In this document: positions 5,668 to 14,113 of the stretch, piece after piece
Layout of the letters: each line of letters opens with the position of its first letter
Position numbering within the stretch: the first letter of the stretch is position 1
DNA from: Candidatus Woesearchaeota archaeon
Lineage (GTDB): Archaea > Nanobdellota > Nanobdellia > Woesearchaeales > JAGVXP01
NCBI GenBank assembly: GCA_018303725.1
Contig: JAGVXP010000017.1
Span: 1-43,126, forward strand
DNA length: 43,126 nt
Reading direction: 5' to 3'
Translations under genes and position numbers: made by a program
The notes under the pieces: model-generated
Told to the model about the DNA's origin: nothing
The model's database searches: none
The model's input: the letters and a program-made list of their open reading frames with translations, nothing else

Positions 5668-8604
5668 ATGGCAGATAAAGATACTGGCAGAAATCTTGAA
5701 ACAGTAATTGGAGAATCAGAATCAAAAAGGATTATCTTTATTGATAGCCCTAAGTATGTCAAAAAGGTTAGGGATACTTTTGAAAAAGAAACAGGATATG
5801 ATGTTCTTTATTTCGGAAACGCTAAAAAAGCTATGGGTGTTTTTGAAGAATTCCAGCCAGATATGGTTTTTATTGGAGCTACTAGCAATATAGGCATGAA
5901 ACCATTAGAACTTGCTAAAGAGATTAAAGAGGCTAAACCAAATACTGGAGTAGTCCTTATGCCTCAGGCGCCTGTCACTGATGATCAAATAAATAAAGCA
6001 GAGGAAGATGGTATAATCAGTCTTGTAAGGAAACCTTTTGAAGGAAGCGAACTTATTCCTACTATAAAACGGTTTTATGATACAAGGTCTAAAGAAACCC
6101 CCGTTCTTCTTATTTATCAACATAATGAAGATAAGGAATTAGCAAGAAGAAAGCTTATACAGGCTGGTTATACAGTTAGAGTAGCCCATGTTGGTCAAAT
6201 GCCTGCAAATAGTGAAAGTTATCTTCAAATTGATATGTCTGGTTGGGAAAAACCAGTATGGATAGGCAGGGCTCGATGGCAGGAAAATCGTAGATTCTTT
6301 AAAGAACTTGATTTAACGCAGCTTAGCTTAAGAGAAATACAGAGAGTAGCAAAGCTAATACCTAGCCTGAAAGATAGTAACAGAGAAACCTATGAATCAA
6401 TTGTTAAATGGACAAGAGATGTAACAGTTTATAATGAGGAGCAAGAGATTGTTTCAAAATATATAGATGCCCTAAGAGATCTCCAACATGAAAAAGGAGC
6501 TAAGAAGGAGTTATATTTGCCTATTGAAGTTGTAAAAGAAATGGAAGCTAAATTTGAACTTATAAGGAACTATCTAGCTAAAAAAGTAGCGGGATATAAA
6601 AACGCAGGAGACAAAACCCCAGAGGGTACATTAAAAGCTAAAATAGTTGATGAAATACTGCACAGAAATGAATTGAGATATTTTTTGAATACAACATCAG
6701 AAGCAGATGCATACAGTTTTCTAAGAAAAGAAGATTTAAAAAACTTGCCTTCTCAAATAGGAATGCTAGAACGAGTAATAGATGTTAGTGATGATGAGCT
6801 AACAGAATATCTGCTTGAAAAAGAAATTAAAAATAAAATTAAGAATTTAATGAAAAGTGAAGAACCGGAAAAACTAGATGATAGATATAAGGATGAAAAC
6901 AGAGGAAGAGTAGCTGCTTATGTAAGAGAGGCGGGATCAAAATTAAATAAGATTAGAGGCACATTAAAAGAGAAAAAAATAGCTGCTGCTAAACGCCAAT
7001 TAGAAGTAATGGGTGTTTTGGGCTTTATAAATGAAGAACATATGGTGCCAGTTGGAGCTATACACCATATTTTTAATTCCAGATGTGATTTAGGGGTAGC
7101 TGGGTCATGGGTTAAAACAAGAAAAGTTTATTCAGACACTGCTTATTTAGCAGCACTTACTGAATATGACATATTATCTGATTTAATCGAACAAAAATTT
7201 ACTCGTGTCCCTATAGCTTTAGATTTGATAAAGATTCCAGAATTTAGTGTTCTAGATATGCAATTTCTAGATGCTCCTACTTTATATGAGAGAATTAATG
7301 GAACAGAAAGGAAAGGCCAGCAAATAAAGCCTATTTCAGAAGACAGGGCTTTAGAATATTTGCTTTCTGCTCAGGAACAGCTTGGGTTTATTCAGGAATA
7401 TGGCTGGAGAAGATATAAACAAGATTTACCTAAGTTAGGAAGAGGTGATATTGGAGATAGTGATATTGTATTTAGGGAGGGTGTTAAACTTACAGAATAC
7501 AAGGGTGAAGTAAGAAACAAACCATTTGTAAGACTCAATAGAAATCCTGAGGGGAGAAGTTTGTATTATACAAATGAGATAGAATGTATTACTATAGCCC
7601 AATTTGAAGCATATTGCGGAGGTAGTATAAACCATATTGCAAAGAAAAATTTAATTGACGGTTCTGCTGTAAAAAATAGGGTGTTGGTAGCTGCTTCTTT
7701 AGAATCCCCAAAATATGATAGTGATGGAAACCCTAGAAATGTCATAACATATGATGATGGCAGTATTGCTTATCTTGATTTTCATTTCCGTATGGTTGAG
7801 TGCGGGCTTAAAGACTGGGTTAAACAATGGCAAAATGGAAAATTGTTTTTGGGCAAAAAATTTGAAGAAGCTGTAAGGAATGTTGATTATGAAGCGTGGA
7901 AAAGCCAAAAAAATGAAAATGATGCAGGATACCAGGAATGGGTGAAAAGAAAAAGAGCAGCTGAAATATTTTTAAGAGAAAATAATTACATAACAACTGC
8001 TGAAATAGAAACAAATCTTCTTGATAGGGGGTTATTATTGCAAAGAATGCATGAAGCACAAACAGAATTAGAGGAAACCAAGCGTATAACTGATCAAAAC
8101 GATCCACAAAGAGCATATAAGGGGGGAGCTGCTAACAGATATCTAAAAGAGATTGATAAGCTCATTAAAACAGCTGATATAAAAAATCTTAGAGAAGCTA
8201 ACTTCTTTTATGGAAATCCTGAATTTAAGAGATTTGTATCAGAAGACGCAAGAAACAAAAATCTGTTGTGGTTTGATTTTATGAGCAGCTTAGTCCATGA
8301 ATTTTATATTGGTTATGAAGCAAGAAATTTTCATAGAGCAGAAACACAGGAAAAAAAACAGGCTGCTCTTAATAGGATGCTATACCATCAATTATGGGCA
8401 AAGGTTGCAGATGATCGCCTGATACATGATAAACCAGAGTATATGGATTACTTCAATAAGAGTGTAAGTGGGCAAAAAACCCCTTATTCTATCTCTGATA
8501 AAGACTATTCTATCTCTGATAAAGACATTTCAACTATACAATTAGAACGACAAGGATTGGATCTAATCGGCAAAGATATTAGCAAATTTTATAAATTAGG
8601 TTAG
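5668..8604 (+). CDS. Large protein: degenerate response-regulator receiver domain plus kinase-like (APH-type) core
   Basis: A 978-residue protein without an assigned family. Residues 20-137 have the alternating layout of a CheY-like receiver (RIIFID, PDMVFIG, GVVLMP, VRKPFE), but the phospho-acceptor aspartate position is Gly70 and only one acid of the acidic pair is present, so it should not be phosphorylated. A second partial receiver-like start follows at 144-176. Residues 260-450 are helical. Residues 455-740 resemble a kinase/aminoglycoside-phosphotransferase fold: an N-lobe with candidate lysines near 483-486 and an FSVLDMQFLDAPTLYERI hinge-like stretch, then DGNPRN (D686, N691, the D-x4-N catalytic-loop spacing) and YLDFH (D704) as metal-binding motif. 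The remaining 240 residues are helical and end with a duplicated YSISDKD. The kinase assignment is my inference. Confidence 0.75.
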   Translation: MADKDTGRNLETVIGESESKRIIFIDSPKYVKKVRDTFEKETGYDVLYFGNAKKAMGVFEEFQPDMVFIGATSNIGMKPLELAKEIKEAKPNTGVVLMPQAPVTDDQINKAEEDGIISLVRKPFEGSELIPTIKRFYDTRSKETPVLLIYQHNEDKELARRKLIQAGYTVRVAHVGQMPANSESYLQIDMSGWEKPVWIGRARWQENRRFFKELDLTQLSLREIQRVAKLIPSLKDSNRETYESIVKWTRDVTVYNEEQEIVSKYIDALRDLQHEKGAKKELYLPIEVVKEMEAKFELIRNYLAKKVAGYKNAGDKTPEGTLKAKIVDEILHRNELRYFLNTTSEADAYSFLRKEDLKNLPSQIGMLERVIDVSDDELTEYLLEKEIKNKIKNLMKSEEPEKLDDRYKDENRGRVAAYVREAGSKLNKIRGTLKEKKIAAAKRQLEVMGVLGFINEEHMVPVGAIHHIFNSRCDLGVAGSWVKTRKVYSDTAYLAALTEYDILSDLIEQKFTRVPIALDLIKIPEFSVLDMQFLDAPTLYERINGTERKGQQIKPISEDRALEYLLSAQEQLGFIQEYGWRRYKQDLPKLGRGDIGDSDIVFREGVKLTEYKGEVRNKPFVRLNRNPEGRSLYYTNEIECITIAQFEAYCGGSINHIAKKNLIDGSAVKNRVLVAASLESPKYDSDGNPRNVITYDDGSIAYLDFHFRMVECGLKDWVKQWQNGKLFLGKKFEEAVRNVDYEAWKSQKNENDAGYQEWVKRKRAAEIFLRENNYITTAEIETNLLDRGLLLQRMHEAQTELEETKRITDQNDPQRAYKGGAANRYLKEIDKLIKTADIKNLREANFFYGNPEFKRFVSEDARNKNLLWFDFMSSLVHEFYIGYEARNFHRAETQEKKQAALNRMLYHQLWAKVADDRLIHDKPEYMDYFNKSVSGQKTPYSISDKDYSISDKDISTIQLERQGLDLIGKDISKFYKLG

Positions 8605-8638
8605 GTTCTTTTCTTATATAGATTATATAATTTTGAAA

Positions 8639-9523
8639 ATGGCAAATACACAATATGGGGCAGTGCTTATTGACTTAGATGGAACTTTATTAGGCAGGGA
8701 CAATAAAACTATTCCACTGGCCAATGTAGACGCTATTAAAGCTGCTCACACAAACTTTGGAGTAGATGTTGTATTAGCTTCTGGAAGATATAGCCCATCT
8801 TTGGAGCCATACAGCGATCAATTAGCTATTCAAGGTTGCCCTTTAATTTGTTTAAATGGCATGGTCAAATCAGCTAGAGAAAATGGAGCACGGCATTCTT
8901 TGTGGCACAGCTACATCCCTACACAGTTTATGAAAGACTTTATTAACTATTCTAATGGCAGGAATGCAGCCAAAAAACAAATTTATCTGCAGTGCTTTAT
9001 ACATGATGAAAATACACAACAAGAAATACTCTATTCGTTAGATGATAAAACTTCTAAGGAGTATGCAGAAATATATGCTGCAAATAGCGGTTCTGAATTT
9101 AAATTTGTATCTTCATTCCAAGAATTAGATATGGGAAAGATATTGAAGCTTATCATGTTAGATAAGGATCCATCATTAATTGATTTGATACAAGGTGAAT
9201 TTAAGTGTAATGGGTATACTCCTCTTCAGATAGTGAGGACTTATCAAGGCAGTGACAAAAGACCTGCTCAACTTGAAATAATGAACATGTCAAAAGGGCA
9301 GGCAGTAGAAAAACTAGCTGGGTTGTTGCGTATTGACAGAAAAAAAATCATTGCAATCGGTGATGGGGATAATGATGTAGAAATGTTAAAAGCTGCTGGA
9401 TTGGGTGTTGTTGTAGCAAATGCAACCCAAAAAGCAAAGGAAGCTGCAGGCTATACCACCTCAAAAAATAATGAAGAAGGCGGTGTTGCTGAAGCAATAA
9501 ATAAATTCATTTTAAGCTCTTAA
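8639..9523 (+). CDS. HAD superfamily hydrolase, Cof/subfamily IIB type
   Basis: A 294-residue haloacid-dehalogenase phosphatase. Motif I is LIDLDGTLLG (nucleophile D12, acid D14). A serine/threonine motif II region lies near VVLASGRY, a C2-type cap occupies the middle, a conserved lysine lies in MSKGQAVEKL, and motif IV is AIGDGDNDVEML. The AANATQKAKEAA ending is typical of Cof-type sugar-phosphate phosphatases. The substrate is unknown; phosphoglycolate or sugar phosphates are candidates. I prefer the ATG at 8639 because a TATATAGATTATATAA box lies just upstream and the conserved sequence starts there; a TTG two codons earlier is the alternative. It follows the receiver/kinase-like gene by 34 bases. 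Confidence 0.88.
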   Translation: MANTQYGAVLIDLDGTLLGRDNKTIPLANVDAIKAAHTNFGVDVVLASGRYSPSLEPYSDQLAIQGCPLICLNGMVKSARENGARHSLWHSYIPTQFMKDFINYSNGRNAAKKQIYLQCFIHDENTQQEILYSLDDKTSKEYAEIYAANSGSEFKFVSSFQELDMGKILKLIMLDKDPSLIDLIQGEFKCNGYTPLQIVRTYQGSDKRPAQLEIMNMSKGQAVEKLAGLLRIDRKKIIAIGDGDNDVEMLKAAGLGVVVANATQKAKEAAGYTTSKNNEEGGVAEAINKFILSS

Positions 9524-9592
9524 GAAGAAACATCTCAAAAGCGGTTGCTAAAACTATAAGGCTATTTCTACTGAAAGCCAAGTTTTACAAAT

Positions 9593-10501
9593 TCAGACAT
9601 GGATGTCTATTAAAGAATCAATAAGCTCTTTAATCCTCCTATGGATTATGATTAAATAATAGACAAACATAGGATCAGCCTCCTTAATTTTAAAGAGCTC
9701 TTCCGGGTTTAATTCCTTTATTCTCTTAAATAAATTATTAACCTTTCCCTTGCTATAATTATAAAAAATATTATAATAATCACTAAATATTTTGTAAAGC
9801 TCTTCATAAACGACTAAAAGCTGCCTTGGCAGTGGATTCAGATTGGAGGAGTAGTGCACTGCCAATAAACTAAACTGATCAGACAAGGCTTCAAAATCCC
9901 TAAGGAAGTGGTAATAAAAAGCGGTTTGCTTAAAATCCATCTGCCCTTTGGAGATAAGCTCCCTTGCACAGAAATTTGTAAATTTGTTTATTGACCTATC
10001 AACAAAAAACATATTTTTCAATGTGTTTTTATCTTTTTTCTTTAGCGCATCCAAAGAATCCTTTACCATAGTAGTTAATAGGACAAATGTTCTCCTTAAT
10101 GCTGCATCAAAACCAGTTTCTGATGTCCCTGACAGGTCTTTTATTATAAAATGGTCATTTTCCTGTGTTACAATTTCAAAACCAATTGTTTGGTCATCCA
10201 TTTTCTTGTTTAATGTTTCAACTAGCTCAGGATTATCCTTGCTGCTGTAATTTACCCTTATCTCTTTACAGCCGCTCCTGTAAAAAGAAGTGATATATCT
10301 CTCAGTTACATTGGTTAAATGTGGAGGATCAATTTCGGCATTTTTTGATTCAATGCCTTTTCCAGTAGAGATTAGGATCTTATTCCCCTTTTCCTCAATC
10401 TCTAATTCATCCCCCTTTTTGATGCCATGCTGCACTGCCCACTTCCTAGGCAGGGATATAAGTTGTGTAGAACCAGCAATCTGTATTACTTTCCTTCTCA
10501 T
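9593..10501 (-). CDS. phoU: AbrB-type DNA-binding plus PhoU-like regulator
   Basis: A 302-residue protein. Residues 1-48 form a SpoVT-AbrB swapped-hairpin DNA-binding domain (MRRKVIQIAGSTQLISLPRK, KKGDELEIEEKGNKILIS). The remainder is an all-helical PhoU-like region, with repeated helices around DSLDALKKKDKNTLKNM and FYYHFLRDFEALSDQF. This AbrB-PhoU fusion is common in archaea and is usually annotated as a phosphate uptake regulator, although no phosphate transporter genes are near, so the signal sensed is unknown. The upstream 120 bases contain several TATA-like stretches. Confidence 0.82.
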   Translation of the reverse strand: MRRKVIQIAGSTQLISLPRKWAVQHGIKKGDELEIEEKGNKILISTGKGIESKNAEIDPPHLTNVTERYITSFYRSGCKEIRVNYSSKDNPELVETLNKKMDDQTIGFEIVTQENDHFIIKDLSGTSETGFDAALRRTFVLLTTMVKDSLDALKKKDKNTLKNMFFVDRSINKFTNFCARELISKGQMDFKQTAFYYHFLRDFEALSDQFSLLAVHYSSNLNPLPRQLLVVYEELYKIFSDYYNIFYNYSKGKVNNLFKRIKELNPEELFKIKEADPMFVYYLIIIHRRIKELIDSLIDIHV

Positions 10502-10606
10502 TTCACCATCCCCTCACCATATTTTGTTAAATGTGACTAAGCTATATATGGAGGTAACAAGGTATATATAAATCTTTCTTTTTTTATAAACTTTATAAAA
10601 TTTAAG

Positions 10607-10620
10607 CACAAAATATATAA
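10607..10620 (+). promoter_or_regulatory. TATA-like box for the 10.7-11.0 kb mini-genes
   Basis: An AAATATATAAAAAG stretch on the plus strand would place the start of transcription near 10640-10645, ahead of the rightward mini-genes. The region 10502-10673 is otherwise a divergent AT-rich promoter region shared with the leftward AbrB-PhoU gene. Confidence 0.35.
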
Positions 10621-10673
10621 AAAGATACGCCTTAACCGTAAATATTCCGGATAGTGGGAATGGAGAGATTAGA

Positions 10674-10736
10674 GTGAAACTTTATTTGTGGAATGAAGAT
10701 AGGTATAAGGAGGATAAAGAATCAAACGGTGATTGA
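10674..10736 (+). CDS. Possible 20-residue micro-ORF
   Basis: GTG start after GGAGAG, reading MKLYLWNEDRYKEDKESNGD and ending 17 bases before the next small frame. Size alone cannot prove coding. It is listed because it has a ribosome-binding site, follows a TATA-like box and leads a run of three small frames. Confidence 0.2.
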   Translation: MKLYLWNEDRYKEDKESNGD

Positions 10737-10753
10737 AACTAAAAGTGATTAAA

Positions 10754-10876
10754 ATGAGGTACTCAAGAGACTCTAATTTAGTTGGAATAAATGAGATAAT
10801 AAAGCGTAAGGAAGGGGAATTTAAGGTATATGGCTCCATAATCGAAGATAGGATGAGCGAGTTCAGTTCTAAATAG
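10754..10876 (+). CDS. Possible 40-residue small protein
   Basis: ATG start five bases after AGTGAT, giving a polar 40-residue peptide (MRYSRDSNLVGINEIIKRKE...FKVYGSIIEDRMSEFSSK) with no recognisable motif. It stops 12 bases before the zinc-ribbon gene at 10889, and the GGGGTGGT site of that gene lies in the gap. It could be a real co-transcribed peptide or chance. Confidence 0.4.
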   Translation: MRYSRDSNLVGINEIIKRKEGEFKVYGSIIEDRMSEFSSK

Positions 10877-10888
10877 CGGGGTGGTCAA

Positions 10889-11047
10889 ATGGCCGATCCA
10901 GGAGCAGAGGAAATAATTCTAGATAGGCTAGAACCTGCATTTTATTGTTTTAGCTGCAAGATTGAAATGAATAATACAGCAAAGAACACGTATGAATGCC
11001 CTATATGCAAACATGTTTATAAAAAAGGGACATATCTGGGTTCTTAA
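10889..11047 (+). CDS. Small zinc-ribbon protein (52 residues)
   Basis: ATG after a GGGGTGGT ribosome-binding site. The protein carries two knuckles, CFSC around residues 20-23 and CPIC around 37-40, with LEPAFYCFSCKIEM and TYECPICKHVYKKG. It resembles the zinc ribbons of Rpb12/L37ae-like proteins in size but lacks enough identity to name. It ends five bases before the convergent aIF2-gamma stop. Confidence 0.65.
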   Translation: MADPGAEEIILDRLEPAFYCFSCKIEMNNTAKNTYECPICKHVYKKGTYLGS

Positions 11048-11051
11048 TTCT

Positions 11052-12326
11052 CTAGCCTTTTATTATCCCATAGCCTATTAACCTAAACCTATGGCTGATC
11101 ATCCTTGAGATGGTAACCCTAGAGCCGTCATGAGCACAAAAAGGCAATCTTAATTTATATGTGATTTTGTTCTTTTTTAATTCTATAACAACACCGACCG
11201 TAGCCGCTGAGTTAACATTTAGCATCAGCGCTTCATTTAATTTTATAGGCTCGACATTAAGCTCTTCTTTAACGCCAACAACCCTTTTTAATAAGGTCAC
11301 TTCCAGCAAAATATCATACCATACAGGAGGCAGCTTGTCATGCAAGCCAACAACAGAACCGACTAATGTGTCAGATTTCACTATAGAGGGGTCTAAAGAT
11401 GTCAGCACCCCAATAGAGCCTCCAGGACCAACCTCATTGATAGAATGGCCCCCGGTCCTTAACCCCATTATTTCTGTTTTTATTGGCTTCCAAATTTTTT
11501 GGTTTTTTTCCAATACCCCATAACCGGGCCTGATCTCTATTTCATCACCAACCTTTAACCTTCCTTCTTTTAATGAGCCGCCTAGAACGCCGCCTACAAT
11601 TTTTTTTATTGGTGTTCCCGGCTTGTTTATATCAAAAGAGCGGGCAACAAACATAAGAGGATCCTTGCTAGAGTCTCGCTTAGGCACAGAGAATAGCTCA
11701 TCCATTGTTTTTATCAAAGCGCTTAAACCAACCTTATGCTGCGCTGATATTGGTATTATTGGCGCCTTTTCGTAAGCTGTTCCTTTAATAAATTTTTCAA
11801 TCTGTTCATAATTAGTTATAGCACCTTCCTCGCTAACCAAATCAATTTTGTTTTGTACAATTATTATATCTTTTATACCAATTATTTCCAAAGCCATTAA
11901 ATGCTCTCTTGTTTGCGGCTGCGGGCATTCTTCAGCTGCTGATACCAACAATAATGCGCCGTCTATTATGGTAGCTCCTGCAAGCATCGTTGCCATGAGG
12001 CTTTCGTGGCCTGGCGCATCGACAAAAGAAACTTTTTTCAATGGTTCTGCCTGGCCATTGCATTTTGGACATTTTTCTTTAACAGTGTATTCAGCACACT
12101 CAGAGCATTTCCTAAAAACGACGTCAGCATACCCCAGCCTTATTGTTATCCCCCTTTTTATTTCCTCAGAATGAGTATCAGCCCATTTGCCACTCAATGC
12201 TTCCAATAAACTGGTTTTCCCGTGGTCAACATGACCGACTAAGCCAATATTTAGAACCGGCTGTTGTCCCTCAATAATTTTTTCTTCTTTTGCTTCTTCT
12301 TTTTTAACTGATTTTTTTCTTGGCAT
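11052..12326 (-). CDS. eif2g: Translation initiation factor aIF2, gamma subunit
   Basis: A 424-residue GTPase, the core of the aIF2 complex that brings initiator tRNA to the ribosome. Motifs visible: G1 GLVGHVDHGKTS, switch I region EEIKRGITIRLGYA, the zinc knuckle CSEC...CPKC, G3 DAPGHE, G4 NKID and G5 ISA, then domain II (DINKPGTP) and domain III ending with FCAHDGSRVTISR. The ATG at 12326 begins a short lysine/glutamate-rich leader before the G domain. A TTG seven codons upstream is the only alternative. It lies 27 bases after S6e on the same strand, the usual archaeal pair. Confidence 0.95.
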   Translation of the reverse strand: MPRKKSVKKEEAKEEKIIEGQQPVLNIGLVGHVDHGKTSLLEALSGKWADTHSEEIKRGITIRLGYADVVFRKCSECAEYTVKEKCPKCNGQAEPLKKVSFVDAPGHESLMATMLAGATIIDGALLLVSAAEECPQPQTREHLMALEIIGIKDIIIVQNKIDLVSEEGAITNYEQIEKFIKGTAYEKAPIIPISAQHKVGLSALIKTMDELFSVPKRDSSKDPLMFVARSFDINKPGTPIKKIVGGVLGGSLKEGRLKVGDEIEIRPGYGVLEKNQKIWKPIKTEIMGLRTGGHSINEVGPGGSIGVLTSLDPSIVKSDTLVGSVVGLHDKLPPVWYDILLEVTLLKRVVGVKEELNVEPIKLNEALMLNVNSAATVGVVIELKKNKITYKLRLPFCAHDGSRVTISRMISHRFRLIGYGIIKG

Positions 12327-12353
12327 ATTTTTTAAGTTTTTAATCAATAATTC

Positions 12354-12884
12354 TTATTTCTTTTCTTCTTTAGAAGCTTCCTTTTTTGGCTCTTCTTTTT
12401 TAGGTTGTTCTTTCTTTTCTTCTACTGGTTTTTCTTCCTTCTTTTCCTCTTCCTTCTTAGGCGCTTTCTTTGGTTTCTCCTTGGCTTTCTCCTCGGCCTT
12501 TTTCTCAGCCTCTGGGAACAGCTCAGCCAACTTCTTAGCACCTTCTTTTGTAATTTTCAAGTTTATTTGAACAATTTTCTCATGTATTTTATGCCCGCAG
12601 ACGGTTTTCCTCTTTTTTTCCCCTTTTTTCATCCTTCTAAAACCAACACCGCCATAGCTGCTAATCTTTTTCCTTATTCCTAAAATGCCTTTTCTCATAG
12701 GGAAACCGCAATAATCAGAGCCTCCTGTAATCTGAAATTCATACCCACCCATGCCAAAAGCCTCTCCTTTTATGCTTTCGCCTATATTCAAGCCAATAAA
12801 AGGCGCAGCTTCTGCATCCTTAACTTCCTTTTGGTAGCATTTGCCTGTCTTAGGATCCCCTATTGTTAATTTAAAATTCGCCAT
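12354..12884 (-). CDS. rps6e: Ribosomal protein eS6 with long charged tail
   Basis: A 176-residue protein. The first 125 residues are a complete S6e domain (MANFKLTIGDPKTGKCYQ, GYEFQITGGSDYCGFPMRKG, GVGFRRMKKGEKKRKTVCG). The last 50 residues are a repetitive lysine/glutamate/proline tail (KEKPKKAPKKEEE and similar), unusual for archaeal S6e, which normally stops after the core; eukaryotic S6 also has a charged C-terminal helix. The start at 12884 matches the conserved N-terminus; a TTG three codons upstream is less likely. Confidence 0.93.
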   Translation of the reverse strand: MANFKLTIGDPKTGKCYQKEVKDAEAAPFIGLNIGESIKGEAFGMGGYEFQITGGSDYCGFPMRKGILGIRKKISSYGGVGFRRMKKGEKKRKTVCGHKIHEKIVQINLKITKEGAKKLAELFPEAEKKAEEKAKEKPKKAPKKEEEKKEEKPVEEKKEQPKKEEPKKEASKEEKK

Positions 12885-12956
12885 TTTACACAACCTCCCG
12901 AGCCTTTTGGGCTCAGATCAGAATATTAATCAAGAAAAGAGAGAGTATTTAAAAAG

Positions 12957-13292
12957 CTATCGATGTAAATCCTTAAACATAACCGGCTTGCAGCTGTCAA
13001 CCTTATTCTTCAAGAAAGGGTATTTTTTACAAACATTAGGCCTTGCATCATAAATCTTACAGGAATAAACTCCTTTCTTATTCTTCAGCAAAAAAACACA
13101 CCGGCCATTTGCCTTTTTTCTTAAAACAAATTTAGTTGGCTCTGGCAAGCTTTCATCAAGAGCAACAAAATCTTCCTCAGAATAGCCTTCCTTTTTTATA
13201 GCATTAATATCGCTTTTACTTAGTTTAACTATAAACTTTATGCAGCACTCACCGCATTTCCTGTTGCAGACAAATGTCCTTGGATCAAGCAT
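12957..13292 (-). CDS. YkgJ-family cysteine cluster protein
   Basis: A 111-residue protein with the family pattern CNRKCGECC near residues 9-17, then C65, CKIYDARPNVCKKYPF around 78-93 and a final C100. The family (Fe/Zn-chelating cysteine cluster, UPF0153) binds metal, possibly an iron-sulfur cluster, and has no settled function. It starts 35 bases downstream of the SPFH gene stop on the same strand. Confidence 0.85.
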   Translation of the reverse strand: MLDPRTFVCNRKCGECCIKFIVKLSKSDINAIKKEGYSEEDFVALDESLPEPTKFVLRKKANGRCVFLLKNKKGVYSCKIYDARPNVCKKYPFLKNKVDSCKPVMFKDLHR

Positions 13293-13327
13293 AAATAGAA
13301 AATAAAAAAGAAACTATAAAAAATTAA

Positions 13328-14086
13328 CTATTTCTTAGATTTGCCAAGATACTCCAATAACTCAGTAGGTATTGGCAATATTATGGTGGAGTTTTTTTCA
13401 ACAGCAATGTCAGACATTGTCTGGAACAGCCTGAGATGCAACGCAACTGGCTCTTTCCCGATAATATGGCCTGCTTCTGCAAGCTTTTCTGCTGCCTGCT
13501 GCTCACCTAAAGCTGAAATAACCCTTGCCCTTCTGTCCCTCTCTGCTTCTGCCTGGTGGGCCATTGCCCTCTTCATTGAATCCGGCAGCTCAATATCCTT
13601 AATTTCAATATTCGTTACTTTTATTCCCCAGGGGTCTGTTTCTTTGTCCACAATAATTTGTATCTTTTTGGAAATTACCTCTCTTTTCTGCAATATCTCG
13701 TCCAATTCAAACTCGCCGATTATATTCCTCATTGTTGTCTGAGCAAACTGGCTTACTGCATAAGCAACATCCTCAACTTCAAGGACAGACTTTGAAGAAT
13801 CGCTTATTCTGTAGTATAAAACAGCATTGACCTTTATTGTAACATTATCCCTGCTGACGCAATCCTGGCTGGGAACATCAACTGTTTTAATTCTTACATC
13901 AACTCGTTCCCATGTTTGGATTATTGGTATCACTAATCTCAAACCTGGGTTCATAACTCCAGTGAATTTGCCTAAAGTAAATTTAACCCCCCTCTCATAC
14001 TGTTTAACAACCTTCAAAGAACTCAATATTACAACCACAACCCAGAATAAAACAAAACCGCTTAATCCTATACCCAAAAATGCCAT
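13328..14086 (-). CDS. SPFH/Band 7 membrane protein, stomatin/slipin type
   Basis: A 252-residue protein with one N-terminal membrane segment (about residues 5-23) and the full stomatin domain: VVKQYERGVKFTLGKF, PGLRLVIPIIQTWERVDVR, TVDVPSQDCVSRDNVTI, WGIKVTNIEIKDIELPDSM and the helical AMAHQAEAERDRRARVI. Such proteins form membrane scaffolds and in archaea are often paired with a NfeD protein or membrane serine protease; neither is adjacent here. The start is the first ATG ahead of the membrane segment. Confidence 0.9.
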   Translation of the reverse strand: MAFLGIGLSGFVLFWVVVVILSSLKVVKQYERGVKFTLGKFTGVMNPGLRLVIPIIQTWERVDVRIKTVDVPSQDCVSRDNVTIKVNAVLYYRISDSSKSVLEVEDVAYAVSQFAQTTMRNIIGEFELDEILQKREVISKKIQIIVDKETDPWGIKVTNIEIKDIELPDSMKRAMAHQAEAERDRRARVISALGEQQAAEKLAEAGHIIGKEPVALHLRLFQTMSDIAVEKNSTIILPIPTELLEYLGKSKK

Positions 14087-14113
14087 TCAAAATCACCCCG
14101 TTGATAAAGCAAA

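Noticed and set aside
5728-6080. Active two-component response regulator
   Set aside because: The receiver-like domain lacks the phospho-acceptor aspartate and no histidine kinase gene is in the window.
12405-12683. Plus-strand frame rich in Phe and Leu opposite S6e
   Set aside because: It is the antisense of the lysine/glutamate-rich S6e tail and looks membrane-like only for that reason.
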